NCBI GenBank assembly: GCA_017544285.1
Contig: JAFYEL010000061.1
Span: 28,579 to 92,578, forward strand
Direction of reading: 5' to 3'
Source: Lachnospiraceae bacterium
GTDB lineage: Bacteria; Bacillota; Clostridia; Lachnospirales; Lachnospiraceae
DNA: 64,000 nt
Positions within the stretch are counted from its first letter, which is position 1; every line of letters starts with the position of its first letter. The notes beneath the pieces were generated by a model, which worked only from the letters and a program-made list of their open reading frames with translations, ran no database searches and was not told where the DNA came from. This document shows positions 63,687 through 64,000 of the stretch, one piece after another. The position numbers were made by a program, and so were the translations under genes.

Positions 63687-64000
63687 ATGGCATTTTGTTC
63701 AAACTGCGGAAACAGGATAGAGGAAGGAACCAGATTTTGCATGAGCTGCGGCACACCGGTGAATACGGGGAGCATCGATGTGGAACCCGCTGCTCAGGAA
63801 AGAGCTCCCCAGGAAAGAGCTCCCCAGGAAACGGTCCTGCCTGAAAGACCCGGGAATGAGGCTAAAAAGAAGAAGAAAAACAATAATGCGCTCATTGCCG
63901 TACTGGTGTTCTTAGCGGCAATAGTCATCGGTATCATGGTGCTCGGAAAGAGTCTTACCGATGAACTGAAAAATGCTTCGGGAGAACCGATACCGAAGGA
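63687..64000 (+). CDS. Zinc-ribbon membrane protein, 3'-truncated by window edge
   Basis: 104 codons are visible. MAFCSNCGNRIEEGTRFCMSCG is a zinc ribbon with Cys 4, 7, 18 and 21. Then an acidic/Pro linker with two QERAP repeats, a run of Lys, and one membrane helix (about 70-92: ALIAVLVFLAAIVIGIMVLG). It continues past the window end. Similar in plan to the zinc-ribbon/TPR protein at 34796. A GGGAGG site lies about 10 bases upstream. The function cannot be told from this part. Confidence 0.75.
   Translation, partial: MAFCSNCGNRIEEGTRFCMSCGTPVNTGSIDVEPAAQERAPQERAPQETVLPERPGNEAKKKKKNNNALIAVLVFLAAIVIGIMVLGKSLTDELKNASGEPIPK
63796..63825 (+). repeat. Tandem 15-base duplication in the zinc-ribbon gene
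   Basis: AGGAAAGAGCTCCCC occurs twice in a row (63796-63810 and 63811-63825), followed by the first five bases of a third copy. In frame, so it duplicates the peptide QERAP. Likely a recent slip or recombination event. Confidence 0.9.

Noticed and set aside
1-64000. tRNA, rRNA or mobile elements in the gaps
   Set aside because: All gaps are under 190 bases; none contains a cloverleaf, rRNA segment, transposase or terminal inverted repeats that I could recognise.

Overview
The window looks like chromosomal DNA of a low-to-mid GC Firmicute of the class Clostridia, most likely family Lachnospiraceae. The support is a FabK/FabT-type fatty acid operon with a fused AccD-AccA, a CIRCE-controlled clpB, the rho-rpmE-DUF1385-prmC-prfA block, a DUF4250 protein, many c-di-GMP signalling proteins and a giant BspA-like LRR surface protein. 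This placement rests on gene content and protein families read by eye, not on a database search. No rRNA, tRNA, CRISPR array, phage or insertion sequence was seen. Coding density is very high and no gap without a gene exceeds 300 bases.

Layout. 1-6955: 5'-truncated adenine deaminase, HrcA/CIRCE-controlled clpB, a small DUF4250 gene, a ferredoxin-ASKHA (DUF4445) protein carrying a striking array of ten TTTACATAA repeats in its linker, and a secreted HExxHxxGxxD metalloprotease-like protein. 6973-14826: a complete-looking type II fatty acid operon (acpP-fabK-fabD-fabG-fabF-fabZ-accDA-fabH-fabT) with a strong promoter, a FabT-like operator at its start and an intrinsic terminator at its end; accB and accC are absent. 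14818-19677: rho, rpmE (with a structured leader), DUF1385, prmC and prfA, a transcription/translation block.

19682-31766: signalling and envelope genes. They are an EAL phosphodiesterase with two degenerate GGDEF domains, a Sel1-repeat protein, a membrane-anchored GH25 hydrolase, a convergent ECF S component, an unknown anchored protein, a hybrid histidine kinase with REC and Hpt domains, and a REC-GGDEF diguanylate cyclase. 31811-40097: valS, a 47-residue acidic protein, a zinc-ribbon/TPR membrane protein, a polytopic glycosyltransferase-like protein with an apparent 3' frameshift, mazG, a lone prepilin and argG. 40183-49412: a GNAT acetyltransferase with argD, then comEA, a two-component system, a GerMN lipoprotein, comEC and an Ig-like anchored protein.

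49409-64000: a small conserved-looking unknown, a cyclase with a LacI-type sugar-binding sensor, a membrane GGDEF protein, a Na+/Ca2+ exchanger, a Wzz-like polysaccharide co-polymerase, the 2353-residue LRR/InlB-repeat surface protein, and the start of a zinc-ribbon membrane protein cut by the window end.

The most unusual points are the TTTACATAA array inside the ASKHA gene, an MtrAB-LpqB-like trio lying between the two DNA-uptake genes, the FabT box paired with its regulator in the same operon, the loss of accB/accC from that operon, the frameshift in the last membrane helix of the glycosyltransferase-like gene, and the concentration of c-di-GMP proteins with very different input domains.
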